Assembly (NCBI GenBank): GCA_026410415.1 | Contig: JAPMLR010000010.1 | Location: forward strand, 26,751-90,750 | Origin: Denitratimonas yunnanensis (SeqCode) | GTDB taxonomy: Bacteria > Pseudomonadota > Gammaproteobacteria > Xanthomonadales > Xanthomonadaceae | Length of the DNA stretch: 64,000 bases | Direction of reading: 5' to 3' | Translations under genes and position numbers: made by a program | Shown: piece after piece, positions 1-11,820 of the stretch | Layout: each line of letters starts with the position of its first letter | How positions within the stretch are numbered: the first letter of the stretch is position 1 | Notes under the pieces: model-generated | What the model was told of the DNA's origin: nothing | What the model saw: only the letters and a program-made list of their open reading frames with translations | Databases searched by the model: none

Positions 1-3000
1 ATCCAGAAAACCGCCGAGGCACTGGTACTGCGCGTTCGTGCCAAGGCCGAGGATCAGGGCGCCATCGAAGCCTTCATGCGCGAGTACGACCTTTCCAGCG
101 AGGAAGGCGTGCTGCTGATGTGCGTGGCCGAAGCGCTGTTGCGTATTCCCGATCAGGACACTGCCGACAAACTCATCCGCGACAAACTCGGCGATGCCGA
201 TTGGGAAGGCCATCTGGGCCAAAGCGATTCGGTGCTGGTGAACGCCTCCACCTGGGGCCTGATGCTGACCGGCAAGCTGGTGAATCTGGCCGATGCCACC
301 CGTCGCAGTTTCGGTGATGCGCTGCGGCGTCTGGTTGGCCGCGCCGGCGAGCCGGTAATCCGCCTTGCGGTGCGGCAGGCGATGCGCATCATGGGGCATC
401 AGTTCGTCATGGGCCGCAGCATCGAGGAAGCGCTCAAGCGCGCGCGCAAAGGCGGCAATGCGGCCTATCGCCATTCCTACGACATGCTCGGCGAAGCGGC
501 GCTGACACAAGCCGATGCGGATCGCTACTTCGAGGCGTACCGGCAGGCGATTCTCGCCATCGGCCGCAGCGGCCCGAACGGCAACTTCGTCGGCAGCGAT
601 GTGTTCGCCGCGCCGAGCATCTCGATCAAGCTCTCCGCGCTGCATCCGCGCTATGAAGTGGCCAAGCGCGCCCGGGTGATGGCCGAGCTGGCGCCACGCG
701 TGCTGCAACTGGCGCAACTGGCCAAGGCGCAAGGCATCGGTTACACCATCGACGCCGAAGAGGCGGATCGGCTGGAGCTGAGCCTGGAGCTGATCGAACG
801 CGTCTACAGCGATGCCTCGCTGCAAGGCTGGGACGGCCTGGGTCTGGCCGTGCAGGCCTACCAGAAGCGCACGCTCGCCACGCTGGATTGGCTGATCGCG
901 CTGGCACGTCGCGTCGGTCGCCGTATTCCGGTGCGTCTGGTGAAGGGCGCCTATTGGGATTCGGAGATCAAGCGCGCACAGGTCGATGGCCACGCCAGCT
1001 ATCCGGTGTTCACGCGCAAGCCCAATACCGACGTGAGCTATCTGGCCTGCGCACGCAAGATGCTGGCCGCCACCGATGCGCTGTATCCGATGTTCGCGAG
1101 TCACAACGCACAGACCATTGCCGCGGTCAACGAGTTTGCCCGCCTCGCACTGGGCAAGAGCGGCGGCGGCGAATCGGCCCCCTACGAGTTCCAGCGCCTG
1201 CATGGCATGGGGCAAGACCTGCACGATGAAGTGGTCTCGCCGAACGCGCTCGATACCCCGTGCCGCGTCTATGCTCCGGTCGGCAGCCACGAAGACTTGC
1301 TGCCGTATCTGGTGCGCCGCCTGCTGGAAAACGGCGCCAACTCCAGCTTCGTCAACCGCATCACCGATCCTGCCATCGCGCCGGCCGATCTGGTGGCCGA
1401 CCCGGTCGCCACCGTTACCGGCTTCGATTTCAAACCCCACCCTCGCATCCCGCAACCTGCCGTGCTGTACGGCGAAGAAAGGAAGAACTCCATGGGCGTC
1501 AATCTCGCCAACGACGACGAACTTCGTCGTCTCGCCGCTGAGGTCAATGCAGCGGTCACGCCGTGGCAGGCCGCACCGCTGGTGCCCGGCGCGCAGTTGT
1601 CGGGCACGGCGCAAGCCGTGACCAATCCGGCAGACCGGCGCGAGCAGGTCGGCAGCTGGCAGGCCGCCGATGCCGCCACGGTGGAACGTGCACTGGTCAA
1701 TGCGGTAACGGCACAACCAGCTTGGGATGCCTTGCCCGCCACCTCGCGCGCCAAGCTGCTCGATCACGCTGCGGATCTGTTGCAAAAACGCCTGCCGCAG
1801 TACGTCGCGCTGTGCGTGAAAGAGGCCGGCAAGACCTTGCCCGACGCCATTGCCGAAGTGCGCGAAGCGGTGGATTTCCTGCGCTACTACGCCCAGCAGG
1901 CGCGTCAGCATCTGGCCCAGCCGGAAACCCTGCCCGGCCCGACCGGCGAATCGAATCAATTGTTCCTGCACGGGCGCGGCGTATTCGTCTGCATCAGTCC
2001 GTGGAACTTCCCGCTGGCGATTTTCACCGGGCAGATTGCCGCAGCTCTGGTGGCCGGCAACAGCGTCATCGCCAAACCGGCCGAACAGACCAACCTCGTC
2101 GGTTTCGCCATGACTGCGCTGCTGCACGAAGCCGGCGTGCCCGCCGATGTGCTCCAGTTCGTGCCCGGCGATGGCGCCACCGTGGGCGCTGCGCTGACCG
2201 CCGATGCGCGCGTCGCCGGTGTCGCCTTCACCGGTTCCACCGAAACCGCCCGCGCCATCAATCGCGCATTGGCGGCGCGCGATGCCGCGATCGCCGTGTT
2301 GATCGCCGAAACCGGCGGCCAGAACGCCCTGATCGCCGATTCTTCGGCCCTGCCCGAACAGCTCGTCAAGGATGCGATCCAGGGCGCATTCGGCTCCGCC
2401 GGCCAGCGCTGCTCGGCCACGCGCATCCTGTTCGTGCAGCGCGACATCGCCGACAAGGTGGTGCGCATGCTGGCCGGCGCGATGGCAGAACTGACGGTGG
2501 GCGATCCCGGCCTGTTTTCGACCGACATCGGGCCGGTGATCGATGGCGACGCGCTCGCGATGCTGGAAGCCCACGCCGCCCGCATGGACCAGGAAGCCAC
2601 ATCGATTGCCCGCGTCACGCTCGGCGAGGATGCCGCACACGGCACCTTCTTCGCGCCGCGCGCCTACGAGATCGACGGTCTGGCCCGCCTGCAGCGCGAA
2701 ATCTTCGGCCCGGTGCTGCACGTGATCCGCTACGACGCCGACAAGCTGGACGCGGTGATCGACGCGATCAACGCCTCCGGCTACGGCCTGACACTCGGCA
2801 TCCACAGCCGCATCGACGAAACCGTCGAGAAGATTTCCCGTCGCGTGCGCGCCGGCAACTGCTACGTCAATCGCAACATGATCGGCGCAGTGGTCGGGGT
2901 GCAGCCGTTCGGCGGAGAAGGGTTGTCCGGCACCGGCCCCAAGGCCGGCGGACCGCACTACCTCGCCCGCTTCTGCACCGAACGCACGCTGACGATCAAT

Positions 3001-3048
3001 ACCACGGCAGCAGGCGGCAATGCCTCGTTGCTGACATTGGAGGATTGA
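1..3048 (+). CDS. putA: Bifunctional proline dehydrogenase / P5C dehydrogenase PutA (5' truncated by window edge)
   Basis: The frame is open from base 1, so the first tens of residues lie outside the window; 1015 codons are visible. The protein oxidises proline to pyrroline-5-carboxylate with FAD and then to glutamate with NAD. The proline dehydrogenase barrel occupies the first half, including the RLVKGAYWDSEIKRA strand. The aldehyde dehydrogenase half follows, with AETGGQNALI holding the catalytic Glu (codon 770 of the fragment) and GSAGQRCSA holding the catalytic Cys (codon 804). The tail PFGGEGLSGTGPKAGG is typical. Whether an N-terminal ribbon-helix-helix DNA-binding domain exists cannot be judged, because that part is missing. 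A hairpin terminator follows the stop codon. Confidence 0.97.
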   Translation: MQKTAEALVLRVRAKAEDQGAIEAFMREYDLSSEEGVLLMCVAEALLRIPDQDTADKLIRDKLGDADWEGHLGQSDSVLVNASTWGLMLTGKLVNLADATRRSFGDALRRLVGRAGEPVIRLAVRQAMRIMGHQFVMGRSIEEALKRARKGGNAAYRHSYDMLGEAALTQADADRYFEAYRQAILAIGRSGPNGNFVGSDVFAAPSISIKLSALHPRYEVAKRARVMAELAPRVLQLAQLAKAQGIGYTIDAEEADRLELSLELIERVYSDASLQGWDGLGLAVQAYQKRTLATLDWLIALARRVGRRIPVRLVKGAYWDSEIKRAQVDGHASYPVFTRKPNTDVSYLACARKMLAATDALYPMFASHNAQTIAAVNEFARLALGKSGGGESAPYEFQRLHGMGQDLHDEVVSPNALDTPCRVYAPVGSHEDLLPYLVRRLLENGANSSFVNRITDPAIAPADLVADPVATVTGFDFKPHPRIPQPAVLYGEERKNSMGVNLANDDELRRLAAEVNAAVTPWQAAPLVPGAQLSGTAQAVTNPADRREQVGSWQAADAATVERALVNAVTAQPAWDALPATSRAKLLDHAADLLQKRLPQYVALCVKEAGKTLPDAIAEVREAVDFLRYYAQQARQHLAQPETLPGPTGESNQLFLHGRGVFVCISPWNFPLAIFTGQIAAALVAGNSVIAKPAEQTNLVGFAMTALLHEAGVPADVLQFVPGDGATVGAALTADARVAGVAFTGSTETARAINRALAARDAAIAVLIAETGGQNALIADSSALPEQLVKDAIQGAFGSAGQRCSATRILFVQRDIADKVVRMLAGAMAELTVGDPGLFSTDIGPVIDGDALAMLEAHAARMDQEATSIARVTLGEDAAHGTFFAPRAYEIDGLARLQREIFGPVLHVIRYDADKLDAVIDAINASGYGLTLGIHSRIDETVEKISRRVRAGNCYVNRNMIGAVVGVQPFGGEGLSGTGPKAGGPHYLARFCTERTLTINTTAAGGNASLLTLED

Positions 3049-3054
3049 GCCACG

Positions 3055-3083
3055 GCGCCAGCGGTACACCCGCTGGCGCTTTC
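3055..3083 (+). terminator. Likely terminator of putA
   Basis: A perfect 10-bp stem, GCGCCAGCGG and CCGCTGGCGC with a 5-base loop, is followed by TTTCC. It begins 7 bases after the putA stop. The U-run is short, so efficiency is uncertain. Confidence 0.6.
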
Positions 3084-3095
3084 CGTCGGCCGATG

Positions 3096-3136
3096 AGGTC
3101 AGGCGTTGCGTCATTCACTCACGCAATGCCTGACCT
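3096..3136. repeat. Long hairpin between convergent putA and FMN reductase genes
   Basis: Two 16-base arms (3096-3111 and 3121-3136) are complementary except for one position and are separated by 9 bases. No U-run follows on either strand. It may be a bidirectional terminator or a REP-like palindrome, and no second copy was noticed in the window. Confidence 0.5.
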
Positions 3137-3168
3137 GTTGCGTTCCGTTGGGTGCGGCGTGCCGATGC

Positions 3169-3741
3169 TCAGTTGCCGCGCGGCAACACTGTCAGCACGC
3201 GCTCGATGAACCGGTGGAATTCTTCGAGATAGCCGGCGAGGAATTTCGCGGTGCCCGCATCGGCGATCTCGCCGTTCTGGTCGAGCATGCCGTCCTTGAA
3301 CTGGATGTAGACCTCGGGTGAATTCATCTGCGGCGAGTTCAGGAAGCCCAGAATGCTGCGCAGATGCTGCTGTCCCACCGCGGTGCCGATCGCACCTGGC
3401 GAGGTGCCGATCACGCCCGACGGGATGTGCGCGAACGAGTTGGTGCCCCAGGGGCGGCTGGCCCAATCCAGCGCGTTCTTCAGCGCGCCCGGGATGGAGC
3501 GGTTGTACTCCGGGGTGATGATCAGGATCGCATCCGACGATTCGATCGCCTTCTTGAAGTCGCGTCCGACCTGCGGGTAGTCGGCGTCGTGGTCGTAGCT
3601 GTAGAGCGGCAGATCCCCGAACGGGATCTCCTTGAACTTCAGCTGTTCCGGCGCGAGCTTGAACAGCGCGTTGGCCAGCTTGCGGTTGATCGATTCCTTC
3701 GCGAGGCTGCCGATCAGGTAGCCGACGTTGTAAGTTCTCAC
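3169..3741 (-). CDS. NADPH-dependent FMN reductase family protein (190 aa)
   Basis: The protein is a small flavodoxin-fold reductase. The N-terminal GSLAKESINRKLA motif binds FMN phosphate, and PEYNRSIPGALKNALDW is the characteristic second flavin loop. Members reduce FMN, quinones, azo compounds or metals with NAD(P)H, and the sequence alone does not fix the substrate. The start is taken as GTG at 3741, because AAGGAG lies six bases upstream; the longer frame to 3798 has no comparable site. It converges with putA and is divergent from the DPP-IV gene, with 225 bases between them. It is probably a monocistronic, cytosolic redox enzyme. Confidence 0.85.
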   Translation of the reverse strand: MRTYNVGYLIGSLAKESINRKLANALFKLAPEQLKFKEIPFGDLPLYSYDHDADYPQVGRDFKKAIESSDAILIITPEYNRSIPGALKNALDWASRPWGTNSFAHIPSGVIGTSPGAIGTAVGQQHLRSILGFLNSPQMNSPEVYIQFKDGMLDQNGEIADAGTAKFLAGYLEEFHRFIERVLTVLPRGN

Positions 3742-3894
3742 GTTGCTCTCCTTTTTGCTGGATGGCACCCGGCACGGATGCCGAGAGGGTGGAATCACGC
3801 ACTTCGCCGACCTCTGCCTGGCGGCCGGGTTTGATGCTACGCCACGCTGACCGACGCAGATGAATGACCGCGCAGCGGTCCGCGGCGATCATGA

Positions 3895-6294
<2,400 letters not shown>

Positions 6295-6295
6295 C

Positions 6296-6652
6296 ATGGA
6301 TATCTTCAAACGCTTCCACATCGAAGCTGCACACCGCCTGCCGAACGTACCGGCAGGGCACAAGTGTGCCCGCCTGCACGGGCATTCCTTCCTCGTGGAA
6401 ATCCACGTTTCCGGCGAACCAGGGCCGGAGACCGGCTGGATCATGGACTTCACCGACATCAAACGCGCCTTCCAGCCGATCCACGACCGGCTCGACCATC
6501 ACTACCTCAACGAGGTGCCGGGGCTGGAAAATCCCACCAGCGAGAACCTCGCGCGCTGGATCTGGGACCAGCTCGCACCCGACCTGCCGCAGTTGTCCCG
6601 CGTGGTGGTGCATGAAACCTGCACCTCGGGCTGCGTGTATCGCGGGCCATAG
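6296..6652 (+). CDS. queD: 6-carboxy-5,6,7,8-tetrahydropterin synthase (QueD/PTPS family)
   Basis: The 118-residue protein matches the QueD/6-pyruvoyl-tetrahydropterin synthase family in length and motifs. H13 (AAHRLP) and H28/H30 (RLHGHSF) are the expected zinc ligands, and C24 in [10 protein letters not shown] is the catalytic Cys. [10 protein letters not shown] near the end is the conserved pterin-binding segment. QueD converts dihydroneopterin triphosphate to carboxytetrahydropterin, an early step of queuosine and 7-deazaguanine synthesis. No other queuosine gene is nearby. The ATG follows the DPP-IV stop by one base, which indicates translational coupling. Confidence 0.92.
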   Translation: MDIFKRFHIEAAHRLPNVPAGHKCARLHGHSFLVEIHVSGEPGPETGWIMDFTDIKRAFQPIHDRLDHHYLNEVPGLENPTSENLARWIWDQLAPDLPQLSRVVVHETCTSGCVYRGP

Positions 6653-6794
6653 CAGACATCCTGAGGCATGAGCGGCACTGGCATGTTCCATGCTGAATTC
6701 TGATGCATCGCGGCACCCCTAAAGATCGAACAATATTCAATAAAAATCAATTAGATAAGAACAACAACAGGAAAGCATGTAGCGAGGCTTTCGC

Positions 6795-6820
6795 AATTTT
6801 TGTTGCATTGCACAAAAATT
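6795..6820. promoter_or_regulatory. 26-bp inverted repeat in the phasin promoter region (candidate operator)
   Basis: AATTTTTGT (6795-6803) and ACAAAAATT (6812-6820) are perfect 9-bp arms around TGCATTGC. The element lies in an AT-rich stretch (about 6720-6830) that stands out from the GC-rich surroundings. It overlaps a plausible promoter, TTGCAT at 6803 and TAGGGT at 6826 with a 17-base spacer. A PHA-responsive repressor such as PhaR is a possible ligand; this is inference. Confidence 0.4.
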
Positions 6821-6866
6821 TGCCTTAGGGTGTCACCACGATCCAACCACCCGAAGGGAAACTGAC

Positions 6867-7259
6867 ATGTCCGATCTGTTCGCCAACAATCCGTTCGCCT
6901 CTGCGGCCCGCCAGTTTGCCCAGTCGGCACTGCAGGCCAACACCCTTGCGCTCCAGGGCTTCGAGCGCATCATCAACCTCCAGCTGAAGTCGGCTGAAGC
7001 CGGCGTCAAGTCGTCGGTGGCCTTCCTGAGCGAAGCCTCCGAAGTGACCGACCTCGACACTGCCAAGGCCATCTGGCCAAAGGGCGTGGCCTTGGTGAAG
7101 GACTCTTCCGAGCAGATCTATTCCACCAATCAGGAAGTGCTGGGCCAGGCGCTCAAGACGTCCGAGGCGATCGGCCAGCTCTTCCGCAACCAGTTCCAGG
7201 CCACCAACGACAGCTTGACCAAGGCGGCCGCCAAGGCCAGCAAGTCCGCTTCGGCCTGA
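6867..7259 (+). CDS. Phasin family protein (PHA granule-associated)
   Basis: This 130-residue, almost wholly alpha-helical, amphipathic protein has the phasin pattern: NPFASAARQFAQSALQANTLALQGFERIINLQLKSAEAGVKSS, then a Glu/Val/Ser-rich coil and an Ala/Lys-rich tail (TKAAAKASKSASA). Phasins coat polyhydroxyalkanoate granules and limit their coalescence; some act as general stress or envelope-associated proteins. There is no PHA synthase or depolymerase in the window, so the link to PHA storage is by family only. The start is preceded by GAAGGGAAACTGAC. An AT-rich upstream region with an inverted repeat and a strong downstream terminator suggest a single, well-expressed transcript. Confidence 0.85.
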   Translation: MSDLFANNPFASAARQFAQSALQANTLALQGFERIINLQLKSAEAGVKSSVAFLSEASEVTDLDTAKAIWPKGVALVKDSSEQIYSTNQEVLGQALKTSEAIGQLFRNQFQATNDSLTKAAAKASKSASA

Positions 7260-7323
7260 TCCGGATTCAACGAGGCAAGCACGTCGCCGCCCTCCCTCCC
7301 TCAATTAGCGGCGACGTTTTATC

Positions 7324-7355
7324 ACCGGCGAGCTTCGGCTTCGCCGGTTTTTTTT
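7324..7355 (+). terminator. Rho-independent terminator of the phasin gene
   Basis: ACCGGCGA pairs with TCGCCGGT around a short loop and is followed by eight T residues. This is the clearest intrinsic terminator in the window. Confidence 0.85.
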
Positions 7356-7410
7356 GCCTGCGCCAAGCCAACCCGGCCAGCCAAACCGCGCTTGCCTGTC
7401 CGGACCGCGC

Positions 7411-7445
7411 AAAAGAAAAGCCCCGCATCGCTGCGAGGCTTTTTC
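7411..7445 (-). terminator. Terminator of rpmB-rpmG
   Basis: Arms 7419-7427 and 7432-7440 form a 9-bp stem. Read on the minus strand it is AGCCTCGCA / TGCGGGGCT with one G-U pair, followed by TTTTCTTTT. It lies 30 bases past the rpmG stop. Confidence 0.75.
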
Positions 7446-7474
7446 GATCGACGCCCGGGCTCCGGGCTGCCACA

Positions 7475-7639
7475 TCACTTGATCTTGCCTTCCTTGTAGA
7501 TCACGTGCTTGCGGATGACCGGATCGTACTTCTTGATCTCGATCTTGTTCGGCGTGTTCTTCTTGTTCTTGTCGGTCGTGTAGAAGTGACCGGTGCCAGC
7601 CGAAGAAGTCAGGCGGATCTTGTCGCGCTTGGATGCCAT
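7475..7639 (-). CDS. rpmG: 50S ribosomal protein L33
   Basis: The 54-residue product begins [20 protein letters not shown] and ends YKEGKIK, the standard bacterial L33. It lacks the two CXXC pairs of zinc-binding L33 paralogues, so it is the zinc-independent form. It lies 12 bases downstream of rpmB, the usual rpmB-rpmG operon. The gene is short and can be missed in a simple scan. A terminator on the same strand follows at 7411-7445. L33 is part of the large subunit near the E site. Confidence 0.97.
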   Translation of the reverse strand: MASKRDKIRLTSSAGTGHFYTTDKNKKNTPNKIEIKKYDPVIRKHVIYKEGKIK

Positions 7640-7651
7640 GGTCGCTGCTCC

Positions 7652-7888
7652 TTAGATCTTCTCGCCCTGCTTGCGCAGTTCGGCCAGCACGGCATCGATG
7701 CCGTTCTTGTCGATGGTGCGCAGGGCATGGTTGGAAACGCGCAGCTTCACCCAACGGTTCTCGCTCGCCACCCAGAAGCGGCGCTCGTGCAGGTTGGGGA
7801 GCCAGCGACGGCGGGTTTTGTTGTTGGCGTGCGAGACGTTGTTGCCCGACTGCACACCCTTCTTGCTCACTTGACACACTCGTGCCAT
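7652..7888 (-). CDS. rpmB: 50S ribosomal protein L28
   Basis: The 78-residue product [20 protein letters not shown]...[16 protein letters not shown] is a standard L28. Only one Cys is present, so the zinc ribbon is absent, in line with the Cys-free L33 next door. GAGG lies six bases before the ATG. A 283-base upstream region separates it from the divergent secreted protein gene and contains a 16-base palindrome (7942-7957) in the presumed leader. Confidence 0.97.
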   Translation of the reverse strand: MARVCQVSKKGVQSGNNVSHANNKTRRRWLPNLHERRFWVASENRWVKLRVSNHALRTIDKNGIDAVLAELRKQGEKI

Positions 7889-7941
7889 GACGCACCTCGA
7901 AGGTTCTGTGGTGTCTCCCTTGGCCAGGGAAACGGCGGCCC

Positions 7942-7957
7942 TACCGCTTGAGCGGTA
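7942..7957. repeat. Palindrome in the rpmB leader region
   Basis: TACCGCT and AGCGGTA flank a 2-base centre, perfect over seven pairs, about 55 bases upstream of the rpmB start. It could form a leader hairpin or be a protein site. Its function is unknown. Confidence 0.35.
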
Positions 7958-8127
7958 CGCGATACGGGATTCAATATCGCTTCTGGCGGCATCGCGCTGC
8001 CGGCAGGTTTCCGGCGATTGCCGGACGAAGCGAGCCGCGCATTATGCCTGTGTTCCACGGCACGTGCAAATGCGCGTCAACCCTGAGATTTCCGCAAACA
8101 TCCCTGCGGAAGGCGCTTCTGATAAGA

Positions 8128-8142
8128 TGAGAACGGTTATCG
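8128..8142. promoter_or_regulatory. Candidate Fur box upstream of the small secreted helical protein
   Basis: TGAGAAC-G-GTTATCG fits the 7-1-7 Fur inverted-repeat model (TGATAAT-N-ATTATCA) at 10 of 15 positions. It lies about 30 bases before the start of the gene at 8172. A single imperfect match is weak evidence. Confidence 0.35.
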
Positions 8143-8171
8143 TTTCCATTTTGCTCCCAAGGAGTCATCCC

Positions 8172-8546
8172 ATGCTGCGTCGCACCCTTTCCCTCGTCCT
8201 CGTCGCCGGTTTTTTTGCCCAGCCGGCGTCGGCCGAGTCCGAACGCCCGGATCACTACAAAGGCCAGCGTTCCGAGACACTGGAACAGGCCGTCAAGAAC
8301 TTCTCCGAGTACAACGCGAAGCTGGAAGCCGTTCTGGCTGAAGAGCCGCTGGATCTCGCCAAACTGAATACGATCCATCAGCTCACCTACACGCTGGAAA
8401 ACGCGTTGGAAAAGATCAAATCCGAACTCGACGAGCTGTCCGACACGCTGGAGGCGGTGCACAAGGCGTCCGAATACGGCGATGCCGACGCCGTGAAAGC
8501 CGAAGGCGAAAAGTACCTGCGCGTGTCTCGCACACTGGTTGACTGA
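8172..8546 (+). CDS. Small secreted helical protein (DUF6746-like, 124 aa)
   Basis: The start is ATG 8172 with AAGGAG 7 bases upstream, although the frame is open further back. A signal peptide (MLRRTLSLVLVAGFFAQPASA) precedes a charged helical domain of about 100 residues with the segments HYKGQRSETLEQAVKNFSEYN and LNTIHQLTYTLENALEKIKSELDEL. This resembles the uncharacterised DUF6746 family and, in size and helix pattern, cytochrome b562-like bundles, but no CXXCH haem motif is present. A possible Fur box sits upstream, which would fit an iron-responsive periplasmic protein. The function is unknown. A bidirectional terminator separates it from the convergent glyS. Confidence 0.7.
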   Translation: MLRRTLSLVLVAGFFAQPASAESERPDHYKGQRSETLEQAVKNFSEYNAKLEAVLAEEPLDLAKLNTIHQLTYTLENALEKIKSELDELSDTLEAVHKASEYGDADAVKAEGEKYLRVSRTLVD

Positions 8547-8588
8547 TGCGCTGGCCGGTGCGGCGTGACCGCACCGATGGCACGAATT

Positions 8589-8622
8589 AAAACCCCCGCC
8601 GATTTCTCCGGGCGGGGTTTTT
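8589..8622. terminator. Bidirectional terminator between the secreted protein gene and glyS
   Basis: AAAACCCCCGCC and GGGCGGGGTTTTT form a stem with A and T runs at opposite ends. It can therefore terminate both the plus-strand gene ending at 8546 and glyS ending at 8662. Confidence 0.75.
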
Positions 8623-8661
8623 AATGCGCGAGGAGCACAGCGCGAGCTGTGGGGGATGATG

Positions 8662-10832
8662 TCAGCCAGCTGCCAGCAGCGAGACATCGGCCACGCTGAG
8701 GAAGCGGTCGGCGATGCGCTTGAGCAGCGCCAGACGATTGGCACGGACCTTCTCGTCGTCCGCCATCACCATCACGCCGTCGAAGAAGGCATCGATGGGT
8801 TCGCGCAATTGCGCCAGATGCCTGAGCGTGCTGACGTAGTCATGCTGCGCCAGCGCCGCATTCGCCGCTGCTTCCACGCCCAGCAGGGCTTCGGCCAAGC
8901 GTTCTTCGGCGGGTTCCACCAAAGCTGCCGAATCAATCGCATGCGGCACTTCGCCTTCCACCTTGCGCAGGATGTTGCCGATGCGCTTGTTGGCGGCGGC
9001 CAATGCGGCGGCTTCGGGCAAGGCGGCGAACTGGCCGATGGCATCCAGACGGCGGTCGAAGTCGTAGAGCGAGGCCGGTTGCAGCGCCGCGACGGCGTTG
9101 AAGTGCGTGGCCGGGACGCCCTTGTCGGCGTAGTAGCCGCGCAGGCGGTCGAGGATGAAGGCGTAGAGATCGTTCGCCCCTTCCTTCTTAGGGGAGTATT
9201 GCTTCTTGAAACCTTCAGGATCGAAGGGAATGTCGTGATCTTGGAGTTCGTTAGCGAGGCTCTCGTACTTCTTGTAGTCCTGCTTGCTGACAGCCAGGAA
9301 CGCCAGCAACTCTGCGTGGCTCAAGAGTCGCTTCAAGCTGAGATCAACACCGGACTCGATCATCGTCCGCGCCAACCCCAGCGCATTGCGCCGCAGCGCG
9401 AACGGATCCTTGTTGCCGGTCGGCTTCAGCTCCGCCGCGAAACCACCGGCCAGCGTATCCAACCGCTCGGCGATGGCCAGCACCTTGCCCAGCGGCGAGA
9501 GCGCGATGTCGTCGCCGGAATAGCGCGGGCGGTAGGCTTCATCGATGGCCAGTGCGATGGCTTCGGGTTCGCCGCCGGCCAGCGCGTAGTGGCGCCCGGC
9601 GATGCCCTGCAATTCGGGGAACTCGTTGACCATGCGCGATTGCAGATCGTTCTTGGAAAGCGCTGCCGCGCGGCGAGCGAGCTCGGGATCCACGCCCACC
9701 TGCGTGGCAATCGCCTGCGCCAGTGCGGCGACACGCTGCACCTTGTCGTGCACGCTGCCGAGCTTGGCCTGATAGGTGACGGTTTTCAGGCCGTCGCCCA
9801 TCGCCTGCAAGCCTTGCTTCAAATCTTCATCGAAGAAGAATTTGGCATCGGCAAAGCGCGGGCGAATCACGCGCTCGTATCCGGCGCGCACCTTGCTCAC
9901 GTCTTTCGACTCGATATTGGCGATGCCGATGAAGTGCTCGGTCAGCGCGCCGCTTTCACTCAGCACCGGGAAGAACTTCTGGTTGATCTCCATGGTTTCG
10001 ATCAGGGCTTCCTGCGGCACGGCAAGGAACTCCTGCTCGAAACTGCACGTGACCGGCGCAGGCCATTCGACCAATGCCACCACCTGTTCGAGGTTGTCAT
10101 CGGTGATGCGTGACACGCCACCGCACGCGGCCGCGGCCGTTTCCACCTGATGGCGGATGCGCTCGCGGCGCTGTGCCGGGTCGACCAGCACGAACGCCGA
10201 TTCCAGCACGCCGAGGTAATCGTTGGCCGACGCGATGGACACCCCCGCCGGATGGTGGAAACGATGACCGCGCGTTTCACGCCCGGAGGCGATGCCGAAC
10301 AGATCGGCCGGCACCACAGCATCGCCGAGCAGCAGCACCAGCCAGTGCAGTGGCCGCGCGAAGGCGTGTTCGTGCGCACCCCAGCGCATCGGCTTGGGAA
10401 TCGGCATGGCCGCGACGGCTTCCTGCAGGATCTCCGGAAGCAACGTGGCGGTATCTGCGCCGGCGTTGACCGAGCGATGCACGAAGCGTTCGCCCTTGGC
10501 ATCGGTGGTGCGTTCGAGCCGGGTCCATTCGATGCCGTTCTTGGCAGCGAAGCCCTGGAGTGCGCGTGTGGGCTGGCCGTCCGCATCCAGTGCGATGTTC
10601 ACGTAAGGTCCGAGCACTTCATTGGCCTGTTCGGCCTGACGTGTCGCGACGCCCGGAAGCAGCACTGCGAGTCGGCGTGGCGAGAACAGCGGCTTGGCAC
10701 CGCCGACGTCCACTTCGACGCCACGCTTCTGCAATCCGGCAATGACGCCATCGAACAGAGACTGCGCCAATCCGGGCAGTGCCTTGACCGGCAGTTCTTC
10801 GGTGCCCAGTTCGATCAGGAGCGGTTGCAAGT

Positions 10833-10836
<4 letters not shown>
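8662..10836 (-). CDS. glyS: Glycine--tRNA ligase beta subunit
   Basis: The 724-residue protein begins [31 protein letters not shown], the hallmark of bacterial GlyS. It has the long beta-subunit architecture with a C-terminal anticodon-binding, DALR-like region ending in [19 protein letters not shown]. Together with GlyQ it forms the alpha2beta2 glycyl-tRNA synthetase; the beta subunit mainly binds tRNA. It is slightly longer than the common length of about 690. Its ATG overlaps the glyQ stop by four bases (ATGA), so the subunits are translationally coupled. Confidence 0.98.
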
Positions 10837-11744
<908 letters not shown>

Positions 11745-11772
11745 CGCGAGGATCGCCTGTGGCAAGCGCGCT

Positions 11773-11778
11773 AGTATA
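11773..11778 (-). promoter_or_regulatory. Possible -10 element for glyQS
   Basis: The minus-strand TATACT lies about 30 bases upstream of the glyQ start, in the divergent glyQ/gspE-like gap. No convincing -35 is visible. Confidence 0.3.
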
Positions 11779-11820
11779 GCGGTCGCCCCGCGGTACGCAC
11801 CGCGAACTGCAAGGCCGCGC

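Noticed and set aside
7305..7895. 196-codon minus frame covering rpmB and rpmG
   Set aside because: The real genes are the short L28 and L33 frames; this is a shadow.
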